Part shown: positions 22,545 through 35,720 of the stretch, piece by piece | How the letters are laid out: each line of letters opens with the position of its first letter | Numbering within the stretch: position 1 is the first letter of the stretch | Assembly (NCBI RefSeq): GCF_051020985.1 | Contig: NC_135012.1 | Coordinates: 8,806,451-8,870,450, forward strand | Length of the DNA: 64,000 nucleotides | Reading direction: 5' to 3' | Origin: Nomia melanderi | Taxonomy: Eukaryota; Arthropoda; Insecta; Hymenoptera; Halictidae | The notes under the pieces: generated by a model | Told to the model about the DNA's origin: nothing | The model's input: only the letters and a program-made list of their open reading frames with translations | Database searches by the model: none | Made by a program: the position numbers and the translations under genes

Positions 22545-25500
22545 CGCGGCAGACGTGGCAACGGCGCGAATGCAGAATGCACGCTGACATAAAACATACA
22601 TATATGCAGGATGCAGCGGGCAGCATCCGAGCGAGGGGCTTCTCTTCTAGGAGTGAACTGGCCGCGGCGGCGACGGACCCGCCGCTGGTCGCGGGTTTTA
22701 CTCTGAAACGGGACGGGCCCGGGCCGCGACCGTTGTTCCCTTGAAAACCGTCCCCCTCGTTCCACGCAGCATTCGATATTTATCGCGCGGACAACGCTCG
22801 CTGAATACCGAGATCGCTTCATTTCGCCGCCGCTTTTCCCGCCCCGATCGCCTGCTCGTTCTTTTCATACGCGATCGGGTCTGGATACGCTACGGCGATC
22901 GAAATAATTGGAGGTTTCTACCGTGGAAACGCGGTCCGGAGAGTAAGAGCTCTATACGCGATCGTAACGGTCTTCGATCGAGGTGTATTCCGAGGTTTCG
23001 AGGGTTATTCGTTTTAGAGATTTCCTGATAAGATAGATTGGATTCGTGGATTGAATTGGTGATTAGATTTTATTAATTTGCTTTAGCTTTCTGTTTCGTT
23101 TGGATTGTGGATACGATTGGATAGGTATTGTATTTTGATTTTCAGGGATCGTTCGAGGTCTAGTCGTGTTTTTTTGGAAGCCTTGGTGTTGTTAGAGTAT
23201 TCGGGAGATTATAGTTTGTTCGGGTATGCGAAGAGGTGGGTTGGTATCTTGGTTTTATACTTTTTGAAGTACCTGCGTTGGAATCGTTCATAAGGTGAAT
23301 ATATTTTTATTCGATAACTCATTCGATGTTAGAGACCGTTCGGCGTCTAGGAGGTCTGTAAATCCTGGATAATACATAAACACGCGGTCGGCTCGTCAAT
23401 TGCGCTACTCGATTCGCAGTTCATCGAAGCCAACAGAGATTTAAATGATTTTAATTCCGGCGTGAATGGAACGCCGCCATTTATGGACTATCGATTCGTT
23501 TGAAGAATCACAAGATTCATGAAATAACGATTTTTAATAGATTTCCCTTAATTTCCTTGAATGTCGCCACTGTTGAAAATATTCGCACATGATTTCCATT
23601 GATAACATAAGTCAGGTAAATCCGATACGTTGACTAATAGTAGCCACTCGATTCTTAATAAAGAGGTTATACAACAGTATTTTCCCAGCTCCGATAATAG
23701 GAGAGATACAAACGATAAACTGGATTACATTTTTCCTCGGCACACAATTTTCTTGAGCAACATCCTCGAAACCAATTAAAAATAATGCTTATCTTCATTA
23801 ATATTGTATTATCCACCAATTTAAAATAGCCTGCAGAAGAATTGAATCCAAAGAAACCTTTTACCTTTTGTTCTCTCAACGAAAAATTCTCCACTCCAAG
23901 GTCGATAAACATATAAAAAACAATTTCGCGTCTAACGATAACACACTTGGCGCTATAAAGATTTCAATGATGCAGAAAATCGAGTATAGTTAGGTGGAAC
24001 GCGCAAAATGGGGTCGTTGACACGCGAGAGCGCCGATTTTTCGCGCGATCGCCGACCGAGTTGTAGCACGGCTCGATATTTTCGGCCGGCTTCGAACCCC
24101 TTTCTTTTATCTTCAAGCGTAGCCGGTTGAACGAGGGAGGGAAGGGAGGAGAGGGAACCATCGCATCGTGGCTGCTGAACCTGACCTCCGACAATACACG
24201 CCGGCGTCGGCGGCATTCCGTCCAAGCCTTCGCGCGCGCGGCTCGGCCACTCTTTCCTCTCCTCTTCCCTCTGCCTCTCGCGTGCTGGTTATTAAAATAA
24301 ATTAAAGATCGCGAGGGACCGTCGCGACCCTTCTTTCTTTCTTTCGATACGGTTCCACTTCCGACGAACCGTTCTTTCTTCTTATTCTTCTCGTAAGCTC
24401 AACTTGGCAATCCTCAAGCCTCTTCTGATCTAATTGTAATTCACTTCGTCGACATTACGGTACAAAATAATGTAGTCCTTTTCGGTTTTAATCTTTGATA
24501 TTTGTATATTTTGAAGAAAGTGTTCATAAGAAAATTTTCTTTTTTATTGAGATTGTTCGACGATGCTACTTTGAATGTACGATCGAATTGGAAATTGTAG
24601 CAGGGTCGAGTCCGAAGATACTTCGCGAAGAAATTTCGCGAAAACTCTGAAACAGTCAGCGGCCACCGAAGGACATCAACTTCTCCTTTGTCCTTCGGCC
24701 GTGATTTGTACGCTGTTACGCGAATGGCTTCAGGGTCGTCTCCGGTGTCGAGGATTCAGCAATCGGTCGTGCACTCGGTCAAGGTTGCGCGATTATCGGC
24801 GCGTTAGTACCTTGCTGATCGGCTGTGCAAACGCTCCGCGGCGATACCGAACGACGCCTCCTGTCATTCTCGGATGAAATAGTCTCTCGAGTTCTTCGCA
24901 GGTTCTTGAAACCGCTCGCGAGAGAATTTAATGGTCAGCAGCCTCTTGGAAGTTGTCGTTCAAATAGAAACGCGGCTCTTGATGAGTCTTCCGCTAGTAT
25001 CGTGTGTCAATCGAGGATCCTTTACGATACCGTAAAAACAATATTTCTATTCTTTAAGCATGCGTTGCGACGAGCTGCTCGTCGTCTTTGAAGATCGTTG
25101 ACTTTCTGAACTTTATGCGAATGGACGCTCAATGTCTGATATCTACGTAACATCTAGTTAGTACACATCCTATAGAATTGTCGGTTGAAAAGATTAATAT
25201 TTAAGAAAATGGTCGGCAATTGTATTCAGATATTTTCTTAAAAGTAAATCATGGCTTGATGTTCTTACGCTAGAATGTTTCGATGCAGACGTCTGCTAGG
25301 CGTAAGATAATGCAGATATTAACTGATAAGTGAGAGCTTTTATCACAAGGAAAAAAATTCTTCTGCTTTAAAAAGAAGGCGAGGGACAGTGTGTCGATTT
25401 GTTACAAAATTTTGGAAAAGATGGAAGATATTATTGTAGGAGATATATCTTGAAAACACTCGAAATCTAAGCAAAATATATTGACCTCTAGTAGCAAACA

Positions 25501-28500
25501 CTAGAAGATAACTTTGTCCTCTTAGCCTGATTGTTCTACCCATTTGAAAAGCAGTCGGGACAAACAAATTTAACTCTCTCTAAATATCTACGAAACAGCG
25601 AAACACGTGGGACATTATGCCTGTAATTAAATGCTGAAGAATACTGCTGAGACTTGGAATATTTCAAGGAACGTTAAGCCCATGAATATTACACTCCTTT
25701 AAAACAAAAGAAAGCAGAACCATACTTCAATTTTAAAGTTACGGAGTTTTTCAAGTAGTAACACTTCTACGCCACGAGGAAAATCATATCAATCGACAGA
25801 GAATAGTTACCCTGATCACGAACGGTATATGAAGCCTTAAAAACAAAGATTCGATAGATAGGACATTTTCCGAACCGATCACGAGCGATTTAGCCCCGAT
25901 ACTGATTATCGATCCGCCATCTATTCGCTCAGCATTCTTTCCTTGTCTTTTATTTCCGATGAACAACGATAAGACGAGATCGAACCGAGATCGGATCAAG
26001 ATTCATAGTATGCGCACGTACGTTACAAACAACTGAAGAATATTTAATCGAACCGAGAGCAAATCGAGACCCGATAGCGTGTATCAGGCCTCAGAGCGCG
26101 CGATGGATCTAGCTTGAAAATCGCTGCGTCCCGGAGCTGATGTCCTCCATTTCAGCGAGCGTTCGGGTAGCGTGCGTCCATAAGAGTGCGTCGGCTCGCG
26201 TGGAGCGAAAAAGGACGGCGCACCGTGCACGCCGTGGCACGCGATGTCAGACGAAAAGCCAGCGAGAAGAGCGAAAGAAATGATATTCCGCGGGACTGTA
26301 CTGGCTGAACTGACCACGGACAAACCCGTTCATATTGTCTTACCTTCCCGCAGCCGCGGCCGCTGTCTGCGCGTCGGCGTGTCGGCTGTTAGCATACGTA
26401 TGATATGATAAAAAAAATACTCTGACGCGAGCACAAGGTTACTGCCACAGGCCAGTGATACGCACCACCCCACCAAGGCTGGCCGGCGTCACTGGCGATC
26501 GCCTCAGACGGAAAAAGGCGATTCACCGTTGTCGACGAGCTTCGAAAACTTTTTCCTTTGACTTCTAATTCCTAACTCGAAACGGAGACTTGAAATTGGA
26601 CATATTATTTGATCGAAGGTAAAGATTGGTCAGTTGCTTGAGTCATTTGAAAGATCGATTAGGTGGAATTTCTATTTTACAGATTTTTGTTTGTGATGTG
26701 AATTGTGAATTTTATGTCGGCTGTTTAGGATATTACGTTAAATCGTTCAGGTTATGGGAACATTGCCTTTAAATTCTTTTCCATATGTCAGACTTCAATT
26801 TCACCTTTGCGATAGGCACCTCTGCACCGACTCGCTTCGCGAATTCTTCCGTGATGCTAACGATCGATAATGACAGTAATAATATCCTTATGGCGGACAT
26901 TAAGCCTGCAAGAGTCATGAGGAAAGTGATGAGAAGCGAAATATAAAGGCTGGCATAAAAAATAATTTGAAAATAATTAATGCATCGTGTGGCATTCGAG
27001 TCGAGGGAACGGAGAAACTTGGAAGAATGAAATGAAATGGAGCGATTATGGAGAGAACTTCATTAAGTCCGAAGAATCGAAAGCCTTCGACTGACAATTA
27101 TCAGTAAAACGTAGGGGAATGCTTCCTCGACGCTACTTTCAACGAGAACAGTCGGAACGACCTCGATGCGTTCCAGAAAAAGAGCCTTCCCGAACTTTCC
27201 CAACCACGTGAACCATTCAGGACAAAGATCCCCGAAAACAGTGCCGCGAGCTCCGGGTTCCCGTCTTCGCGGAAACAGTGAACTTACGCGTTTTATCTCC
27301 GTCTCGGATGACAATACGCAGAGGGCCTCGCGCAGCGTACGGTAACTGTTACGGAAACGAGCGACCACCACTGATAAGTTGCCTCTTTGTTCCTCCGCCT
27401 CGCGGACGGGCATGCATGCGTGCATACGCGCGCTTAGCCCGAGAGGAGGTTGATGCATTAAGAACCTCCGCGAGCATCGGCTCAATTAATATCTCGTAGT
27501 CGCGTTCGCGGCGCGGCGCGGCGGTTCGAGTCCTCGAGATTGTGGTTCTGCAACAGGCCGGCGGCCGTGCGCGCGGCCCGAACATTGCAAAAAGAAGGAA
27601 AGAGAGGAGGAACAGCGGGATGAAAAGGCGGTTAGGAGGAGAGAAGGAGGTACAGGAGGAGAGGCAGACGGCGGAGGCAGAGCGGAGAACTAGCGCGTAA
27701 TCCGACACGTTCTTACATGGATGCAGCTGGATCTTAAATTCAATACACACGTGACGCGCTTTTTCCCGCGGACTACGGTGCGCCCGGCGATCGGCTCGCT
27801 CGTTTGCTCCGTCGCTGCGCCGGATAATTACTCGTCGCGTCGTCGTGGGCCCCGCGATCGATGGCCAATCATCCCGGCCGATTAAGATAACCGCGCGGCC
27901 TAGAGAAACCGGCGCGCAATCTTCGCGCGAGTCAATGGGCGAACCGTTACTCGGCAAAGGATCCGGCGGGGACCGCTGCGATTCGTCCGCATGCAAAACT
28001 AGACGACGCCGCGCGGTCGTCAAACCGCTCTCCTTCGTCTACGCCCGTTCCGTGATTCCCCGGAATGCGGAAACGCGGCTCGGGTTCCGTGCGAGGGCGT
28101 GAAACGCGCGGAAAAAGGGCCCCCGAGGTGTCCCCACCTACGGTTCCCGAGCGCCCGTGATTTTCGACGGAAAAAACGAGTCCCCGTGGCAACGGCGGGA
28201 ACCGCACGCTGAAAAACTGGACTCTGTATCGGCTGCAGCAGCGGCGCATTGTAAACGGATACGATCTGCGCGCGAGTAATCGCGTATCCCGTGTCGTCGC
28301 GTCGAAGATGTATCGATTGCTTCTTTTTCTGCGTCCTAATGAGCGCTCCGCGTTACGCGATCGAGTTTCGGCGCGCGGGTGGTCGATCGTCGGACCACGT
28401 TTTTTCGGATCGTCAAGTTCGCGACCTCTGGACGTTTTCCCGTTGGTTTGAGTCGGCTTTTGCGCTGGACCGTCAGTTTCGCGTACGGGTTTTTTGGAGT

Positions 28501-30049
28501 ATCTTTTAAACTTTGTTTGGATCTGATTATCGGAAAATTATGAATTCGAGATTTGTGATTAGTCGTATATAGTGTGCTAAATAATTGTGAATATGAAATG
28601 CTCTTCGCTATTTTTTTAATAATTCTCATAGGAATACGTAGAGATCTTTTCCGTTTTTGTTTCTATCGTCACAGCAATATTCCATTATCCGAATGTTCAA
28701 TTGTCCAAACAAAGTATCTCTTAGTAACGCGCACCTATTTACTTCCGATCAAACGAATTGATCATAACAAGTTATTACGTTCCGCGGAATTCCGCTCGTA
28801 AAAGTTCCCGCGATTTGGCATCCATAAACGTCGGAACAAGCTGACAGTCTCCGTGGTCTACGTTTAAATAAATTTACTCCGAGAATTACTTCATCCGAGC
28901 ACGTTTAATTTGGATACACGGGGCTCCACTGTGCCGCAATGTGAATACTTTCGCGTACCCCGTGTAAGTACCATCCGTATTACCATTATAAATGGTCCGC
29001 GTAACGAGGGATCTCGGTTCACGGAAGATCCCGCGCAGCTTTTCAAGTAACCGGCCGGTTTCCCCTGAAAAGAAGCACCGGTGTCCTGCCCCCCTCCCCC
29101 CGGCCGAAAAATGGCCGGCCATAAATAAGGCGGCAGAATTTCCACGTGGATTCGCTAATAAACATACCACCCATCGAGATGCCCGGTATATTTGTATGCA
29201 AATCGATTGTAATGCGCGGGGCGGAGGGGAACGGCAGAGAGGAAGAGCGTGTAAATGCGGGCCGGCTACGTCGGCTCTACGGAACACGCACTCACCTATA
29301 CATATTTATACGCGTGCGGAGTGTGAAGCATGAACGCGTGCACCGTCGGGCACGCATGCGCGCGCGCGAGAGTGCGTGCGTGCACGCACGATGACTCAGA
29401 AACGAGTCCACGCGACAATGCGGAGGAAGAAGAAAAAGAGGGAGAAGAGGAGGAAGAAAACGGCGAAACGAAGCGAAACCTATCGCCGAAATTCGGCGAA
29501 TAGCTTTTCCCGAAAGTTTTCTCGAATTTCCATTTTCATGGTTTAGGTCCATTTTTCGCTACCGATCAACGTTTCCGCGAATTACCTGGCCGTGCTAATG
29601 AATTAATAAGAGACGAATCTTTACCGCACACACGACCATTAATGCATGAAAGGCGGAATAAAAGGGATAGTATTAACGTTCATAAACCATCGCACAAGAT
29701 ACCAAGGATTCTAGCACCAAGAAACGTCTTGTCTCGAGTTAGCCAAGCTCCGAAACATTAACCCGAATGAACCGATTACAATGAAAGTACAAGCCAACTA
29801 CTCCTCAGGTAGCCACCTTTAATCCCCGACAACCATCCAGGACATCGGCACAGACACCAACAACAAAATCTCTCGGCGACTCTCAGCTGGTCCTGTTAGG
29901 GGATGATCCTCCAGGATGCTCGAAGCGAAAAACGTTATCCAGCAGAAAGGCGGTTCGCCGGAAAAATGGTGGCCCAATTTTTTCGAGATAGCAAAGGCCA
30001 GGCCGGCGAACTATGATAAACAAATGAGACTTGGCAACGCGGCTCGCGA

Positions 30050-30087
30050 ATGAACCACCGCAGCAACAGCAGCGGCAGCAGCACCAC

Positions 30088-30122
<35 letters not shown>

Positions 30123-30130
30123 AGCAGCAG
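30050..30130 (+). repeat. CAG repeat in intron
   Basis: A CAG-rich tract with CAA, CGG and CAC interruptions and a pure stretch of about ten CAG units. One frame reads Gln/His followed by Ala, another opens with ATG at 30050 and reads Ser-rich for 346 codons, and a third reads Ala. None has a clear splice context or a conserved-looking continuation. I treat it as a non-coding microsatellite, with a small chance that it marks an unrecognised exon. Confidence 0.75.
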
Positions 30131-31500
30131 CCAAGGCCTGTCAGACTTTCCTCCGTCTCCGTCTGGTCCTCCGGTTTTTCTGTCGTTCGGTCTCGCTTCC
30201 GCGAGTCGGTCTCGGGTCTGCCGTGTCGGTCGGCCCGGTCCGACCATCTTTCTCCCGTGGCGTGTATACACCGCCGGTGTGTCTTTCTCTGCCACGACGG
30301 CCGAGAGGATTTCCCTCCTCCGCGGTCCCGTTCTCGCCTTCTTGTTCATTGCCTCTCCCCCACTAGCCGGATCGGCGACGCCGCCGCCGCCGCTAACCCA
30401 GAACCAAGAGAAAGAGAGGAGAGGCTATACGCGCCGGCCGGCTGGCTCGGAACGGGCCAGCGCGTCGGTGGTGGTGCGAGGGTGACGCGGAGGGGGGACG
30501 GGATCCGCGGAGGAGGTGGAGGAGAGAGAGAAAGAGGAAGAGCACAGAGGGACTCTTATTTGCTTCTTTCGTTATTCCTCTTATTTCCCTGGCCGCCTTC
30601 AGCACCGGCACCTTCTTCTTTCATTGCTCCGCTTCTTCTGAACCCGCGCAGCCACGCTGCCCCTTTTCATCCCCCACTCCTCGCACCCCATCGCTCGGAG
30701 GTTACACACAGTCTGGTACACGTGTACGTACGAGTACGTAGACAAATACACGCCGGGGCCGGAGAGACAGATATGCACGGCGAGGATAGCGTCGGCGGTT
30801 TATTTTTATTGCGATCTTGCGCTCTGCCTCGGCTATCTATGCCTCTTTCTCTCTTTCGTGGCGTTCTTATCTCTTTCTTCCTCCTACTCCTCTTCGTCTT
30901 CTTCTTCTTCTTCTTCTTCTACTCCTCATCTTTTTTCTCCACTCGCGGAGCGAGCTTCTTCCTCCTGCTGGTCGTTTTTTCTGCCTGCGCGCTTCCTTTC
31001 TTCTTTTCCTGTCTCCTTTCGCTCCCTCGAGTTGCCCGTGGTCAGTGCTTCGCAAGAGGGATGGCGTCGGGAATGCGCGCCCGTGCGTAAGTCTCGTCTT
31101 CTCGGCCTTCGTTGACTACTCTTTTTCTAGTGCTTGTTTCGCGCCTGCCAGGATTTCTTTTCGTTCCTCTCTTTCTTTTTTTGGATCGAGAGGGATTCTT
31201 TATTTTCGCGGTGCAGTCCCCGCGGTGAACACCGGAACGATTGGCTTGGGTGTTGCGGTTTGACCGCGGGACACCGGACACAGGGGAAACCTTGTTCACG
31301 GTTCGTCCGGTTGATCGCTGGGTTTAAGGACGGATAATTGGGCTGCGATTTGTTTTCGTTAGGAACTTGCAACTTTTAGGGTACTTTCTACGTGCATATG
31401 ACGTTCAGCGTTGATTGTGCGTACACGGTTGCAGTGGATTAGGTACTGAATTCTGGAGGTAAAAATTCCTTTCTGTCTTAAGAAGCTCTAAGAATCATCG
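30131..31500 (+). other. rn: GC-rich intron block with TTC run
   Basis: A CpG-rich stretch (to about 31270) with a short TTC repeat at about 30897-30925. Open frames are low in complexity and overlap on both strands. No gene is supported. Confidence 0.5.
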
Positions 31501-32010
31501 GAATCTCCAAAGAGGAGGATATTTAATTAAATCGTATTTCGAGCCGACTGACTATGTGTTTTAGAACAAAAAGGCTAGCATTCTCCGTGTCCTCAAAATT
31601 TTCATTGGAACCGGATCAATTCTTTGCGGGCCCAGAGAGGAGGATATTTAAATAGATTCCAATTAAAATTGAGCACCGCTACGCAAGAAAGGGAAATTAG
31701 CTTGGCCGATGTCGTCGGAAATTCACGTTTCTCATTAGCCTTGCTGAATCATCAGTTTTAGAACCTAAAACTGAGGATACTTAATTAAATCCCACTTTGA
31801 AGTGACCGTTTAGTCGTCTGAAATGGGGGTTTATTTTTCTACACCTTTAAAAATTCATCTTTCTCGAGATGTCGAGTGGAAAGTCTAAAAAGGGGAGGAT
31901 ATTTAATTGCGCCCGGCTCGAAGTTGGTCACTGTCGTGTTGGAATAGAAGATTAGCTTCCCCTTAGCGTTCAGAAATTTGTTCTCCCCGGGAATCAGACC
32001 GAATCTTGCA
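31501..32010 (+). repeat. Degenerate tandem repeat, about 125-nt unit, four copies
   Basis: The core GAGGATATTTAATTAAAT, or a close variant, recurs with GAGGAT at 31515, 31640, 31773 and 31895, so the spacings are 125, 133 and 122 nt. Copies 3 and 4 also share a TCTAAAA or CCTAAAA lead just before the core. Copies 1, 2 and 4 share further matches such as TTAGCTT/CTAGCAT and GAAATT about 70-90 nt downstream. The units are strongly diverged, so this is an old array. A weaker match, AGGAGTACTTA, lies near 32160. Confidence 0.6.
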
Positions 32011-35000
32011 ATTTCTTGACCTCGTACATGGTATCGGGACTATTAATAGACTGAACGATAAATATGATACTGTTCCTCCATTCTTCGCCGGCACGAAGAC
32101 AGAGCAATCGATTGCTAATTATCAGCGTGTCCCTCCTCCTCCGTTGTCAACGAGCATTTAGGAGTACTTAGAGGTAGTTCTAAACAGACTTCATCGACGG
32201 TATAGACTAAATTAATGGGAAAACACTTGCTTACACCAATCTGATGCGACGATTGTCTGGTAAGTAATCTTCATCGATTATTAGAGATGGGACGGTACTG
32301 CGTGCAGCGGCGTCCGATATATGGAGCACTGCGATGCAGCACCGAAATTTCGTCGCACGAAACTCAAGCTGATTCTGAATTTCGGGAGAAGGACACAATA
32401 AGGTTTAAATAACTTCCGAGCAATTCCATCAATAACGCCCATAATCGGAGCAATTTGGAATAACTTGGTATAATAAATTTGAAGGAAAAAATGAGCAAAC
32501 TAAAACACTTCAAGATCTAACAACTGCCAAGATAAAAATCTCACAACCTTCTCCGCTGTGTCTAAATTTTCATTAAACAACCATCGAGTAACATAAAAAT
32601 TCTATTTTCCAATTAAGATTTCGAAATGCACATCTGATACCAGAACCTACTTCAACAACACACAAAACTAATATCAAGACTGATTCCTCTCAAAGAGAAC
32701 AACAACAGAGGACCAACCGAAGAGAATGGCCAATAATTACTCGCACAGCCCCTCCCAAAATCAATTTACTTTCTTTCGATATCAAGAGCGCCGAATGCGA
32801 CACGAATAATCGAGACAATTTTCGCAACGCGCGCAACAATAATCCTCGAGCACGGCCGGCGAACGGCGACTCGTTCCCATCAAGCTGATGCTAATCGAAT
32901 CTAAACAAACGACAATTAAATAATAAACTAATTAGCATTCACGGGGGTGGGTCGAAGTTGATTCGGCCGCTATCGATCATTTTCAAACGGCCGCATCGTT
33001 GGGACACATGCCCCGTGTTCACCGGCGGGAACGGCGGGGGTGGCGGCCGCGGCGGCGGGTATAACAGCGACGAATAACGACGCGGAACCGCCGACAATTA
33101 TCGTAATGCGCTGGCACACGAACCTCGTTTTCCCCGGAAGACAATCTCGCGGGATCTTCCCTGGATATCGGGGAAATTCGCGGCGGGGAGCCCGCGGACG
33201 GGAAAAAAACGGTGTACAACGTCGGGCGGGGGTGGAGTAGAGGGTTAACCGTGATCGCGTTATTTTTACGCGACCTTTCCGCGCACCTCGGCCAACGCAG
33301 CGGGCGGACAACGAGCGCGGTATCTCGATTGTCCCGCATTGCTCGATATCGCTCGATACACTTTCTCCGTGGCAGCGACACGCCGCCAAACCACGAACCT
33401 CTTCGCCTCGTTCGTCGCTCGGGGGATGATCGATCGATCGATCGGACGAAGAAACGAGTGGGAGCGCATGTTTATTTTCGAGAAACCAGATTAATGATGG
33501 CCACCATGAAACCGGAATCTCATTGGGGAAACAAGTCTTCCTGTTAATCCGATTGGAAAGTTCCCGCTGCCGGTGGTGGAGTTTAAAATGTCTTACGCTT
33601 ATTCGTTTTTCTTTTCCTTTTTGAAATCGACGGTTGGGTGTACGAGTTTTTTTTTGGAAAATGAAGGATAGATTCTGTAACTGCTGATGTATGGGATTCG
33701 TTTGAGGTTTCCAAGGGAAAGAAGTCTGTTAAGTGTAGAGGTTTGTTGGGATTGTTTTGCCGTTGATAATTTACTCGGGGAATAATAATTTACTTGTTCT
33801 TTGTAGGCGATTATGTGTGATGGAGATTAAATATTTACAACGAGATAATTATTTGGCTTAGGTATTACAACAGCGGTAATTCTGTATATCGTCCAGCCAT
33901 TATTATGCGAGATGTAATAATACTATGGTTATTATTATTGTTATTGTATTGTATGTTTCGATGCTGTGCACGTTAATTAAATCTGGATTTATGGTAAGGC
34001 AAAGGGCTAATAATGTCATGAGAGCTGTAACGTGCAATTAGGATTGATAAGCGTGTATCGTAAATAATAAAAAGAATACTTCTATTATTTGGGCCTTTCT
34101 GATTCCGAGCTGTACGAAGATGATTTATAATTGAATAAAAATATATATCCTTTCTTTCGCGAGTAAATTACACACTCCTCTTTCGAAATTTATCTCCAAA
34201 AACGAGACTAATCTTCCAAAGAAGAATTCTCTTTATTTCTATCAAATTAATACCACGAAAGCAACTCTTGCGATCGTAGTTATTAAAGAAATCATAAAAC
34301 AACGGTTAATAAACAACTTTTCCAATCGTTCCACCGTATACATTAAGCAACGGAATCTCTACATCACCGATCTTCATCAATCGCAACGTCGCTTCGAAAG
34401 TATTCATCATTCTTCCAAAAAAGAACCGACGAACCGCGCGAAAGAGGAAACCGATCGGATCCTCGTCGATCGTGTCCGTGTCCATCGTAGTCCCGCGAGT
34501 GATACGCGTGCGGCTGTGCGTGAACGTCTTATCGTGACGTCACTGATAAAGCGGCCATGATGGATAGGCAAAGTCTGCTTCACAAAGAGACCCCGCCCTA
34601 TTTTTTCCACGGTCTGCCTCTAGCCGGACACACACTTTTAGCCGAGAGAGCGCGGGAGAACGAACGAACGAGCGAGCGGCTATGGCACTAACCTTCGACG
34701 CGCGCGCGCTCCACGCCCAAAATAATTTGTACAAGCCAGGGAAGAAAGATGGCGAGCGAAGGAGCGAGCAGGCGAGCGAGCGGGCGAGCGGATTCGAAGA
34801 AAAGCCAGCCGGCCTCACCCGGCCCGAGAGCCGCCTCTGCTCGCGACCGCGCTCGCCTAACTTTTTCGATCGGAGCTTATTTTCGTACGCGCTACGCGAG
34901 AATCGTTGCGAGGACGGCCGCGATTACGTAATGCGACGTCGATTGCAGTGATCCACGTCGACGATGGACACGTGGTGCGCTTCGGCCGATCAGGGGGAGC

Positions 35001-35720
35001 ACGCGAAAACACGGGGCAAATCTGTGCGCAATCATTCAGGGGGTGGAGAGCTGGCTCGCCCTTTTTCCTTCGTTTTTTCGGCTTCTTCTGGTCGGGGACT
35101 CTTACCTCGAGCAGCGACGAAACTGGAAAAATGCCAGGCCTCGAATCGTTCGCGGGCAATTTGGCCTCAAGGCGGATTATCGAATTAGTCGGAACACCGG
35201 GGAACCTAGCTCGCGATCACGGAAGTACACTGAACACTGCTACTTCGAACTGTCCAGGGGTACGGACTTTATTCGAGGTTTTTTCGATACTCGTGCATGA
35301 TTAAGGAGTTGGCGTAGGGTGGTATGGTAACGATTGTCGCAGTTTGGGAGATTCGAAGTGAAAAGTCTATTTAATGGGCATTCGATAATGCGGTCTGAGA
35401 ACTGATTGACTCTGCTCGTTGTTGTCGGTTAGACGGGATTCAAGTTTTGTGGAGAATATTTTTAGGGGTTGCATAGTGGTCGATGAATACACGTGGTTCT
35501 GGAAACAGTTGTTCATTCTAGTACCCTACTATACTATATGATTCTGGTTATGGATTTGTATTAATATCCCAGTCCATTGTACAAAGATACTTTCTATGCC
35601 TAACAAACGAATAATTATAGACAGATTTCTCGAGAGAAAAGCGAAACTCTAAGCATGAACTAAGCATCGATAAATAAATAACCGAACCCGTCTCCGCCGC
35701 TGAGCGCAAGAAAGCCCGAG
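32011..35720 (+). other. rn: rn intron before the second promoter region
   Basis: AT-rich sequence (to about 32830 and again 33550-34420) alternates with CpG-rich blocks (32830-33480 and 34420-35230). A short GAGC-type repeat occurs near 34660-34790. No open frame has a recognisable domain. Confidence 0.5.

Larger units (their letters stand above)
19104..30049 (+). other. rn: Middle part of the 37.6-kb rn intron
   Basis: GC-rich, CpG-dense blocks are seen at about 19140-19640, 21400-22830, 26080-26530 and 27180-28480. AT-rich blocks lie between them (19640-21300, 23000-24000, 24420-26080 and 28500-29000). Microsatellites sit at 21541-21605 (CT), 22197-22227 (CT) and 22469-22544 (GT then GA). 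Open frames in the GC-rich parts overlap on both strands and show no domains. I see no gene, RNA gene or mobile element. Confidence 0.55.

Noticed and set aside
30050..31090. 346-codon plus-strand frame beginning in the CAG repeat
   Set aside because: It reads the repeat as Ser and continues through C/T-rich sequence with no domain; the flanking sequence has no convincing exon signals.
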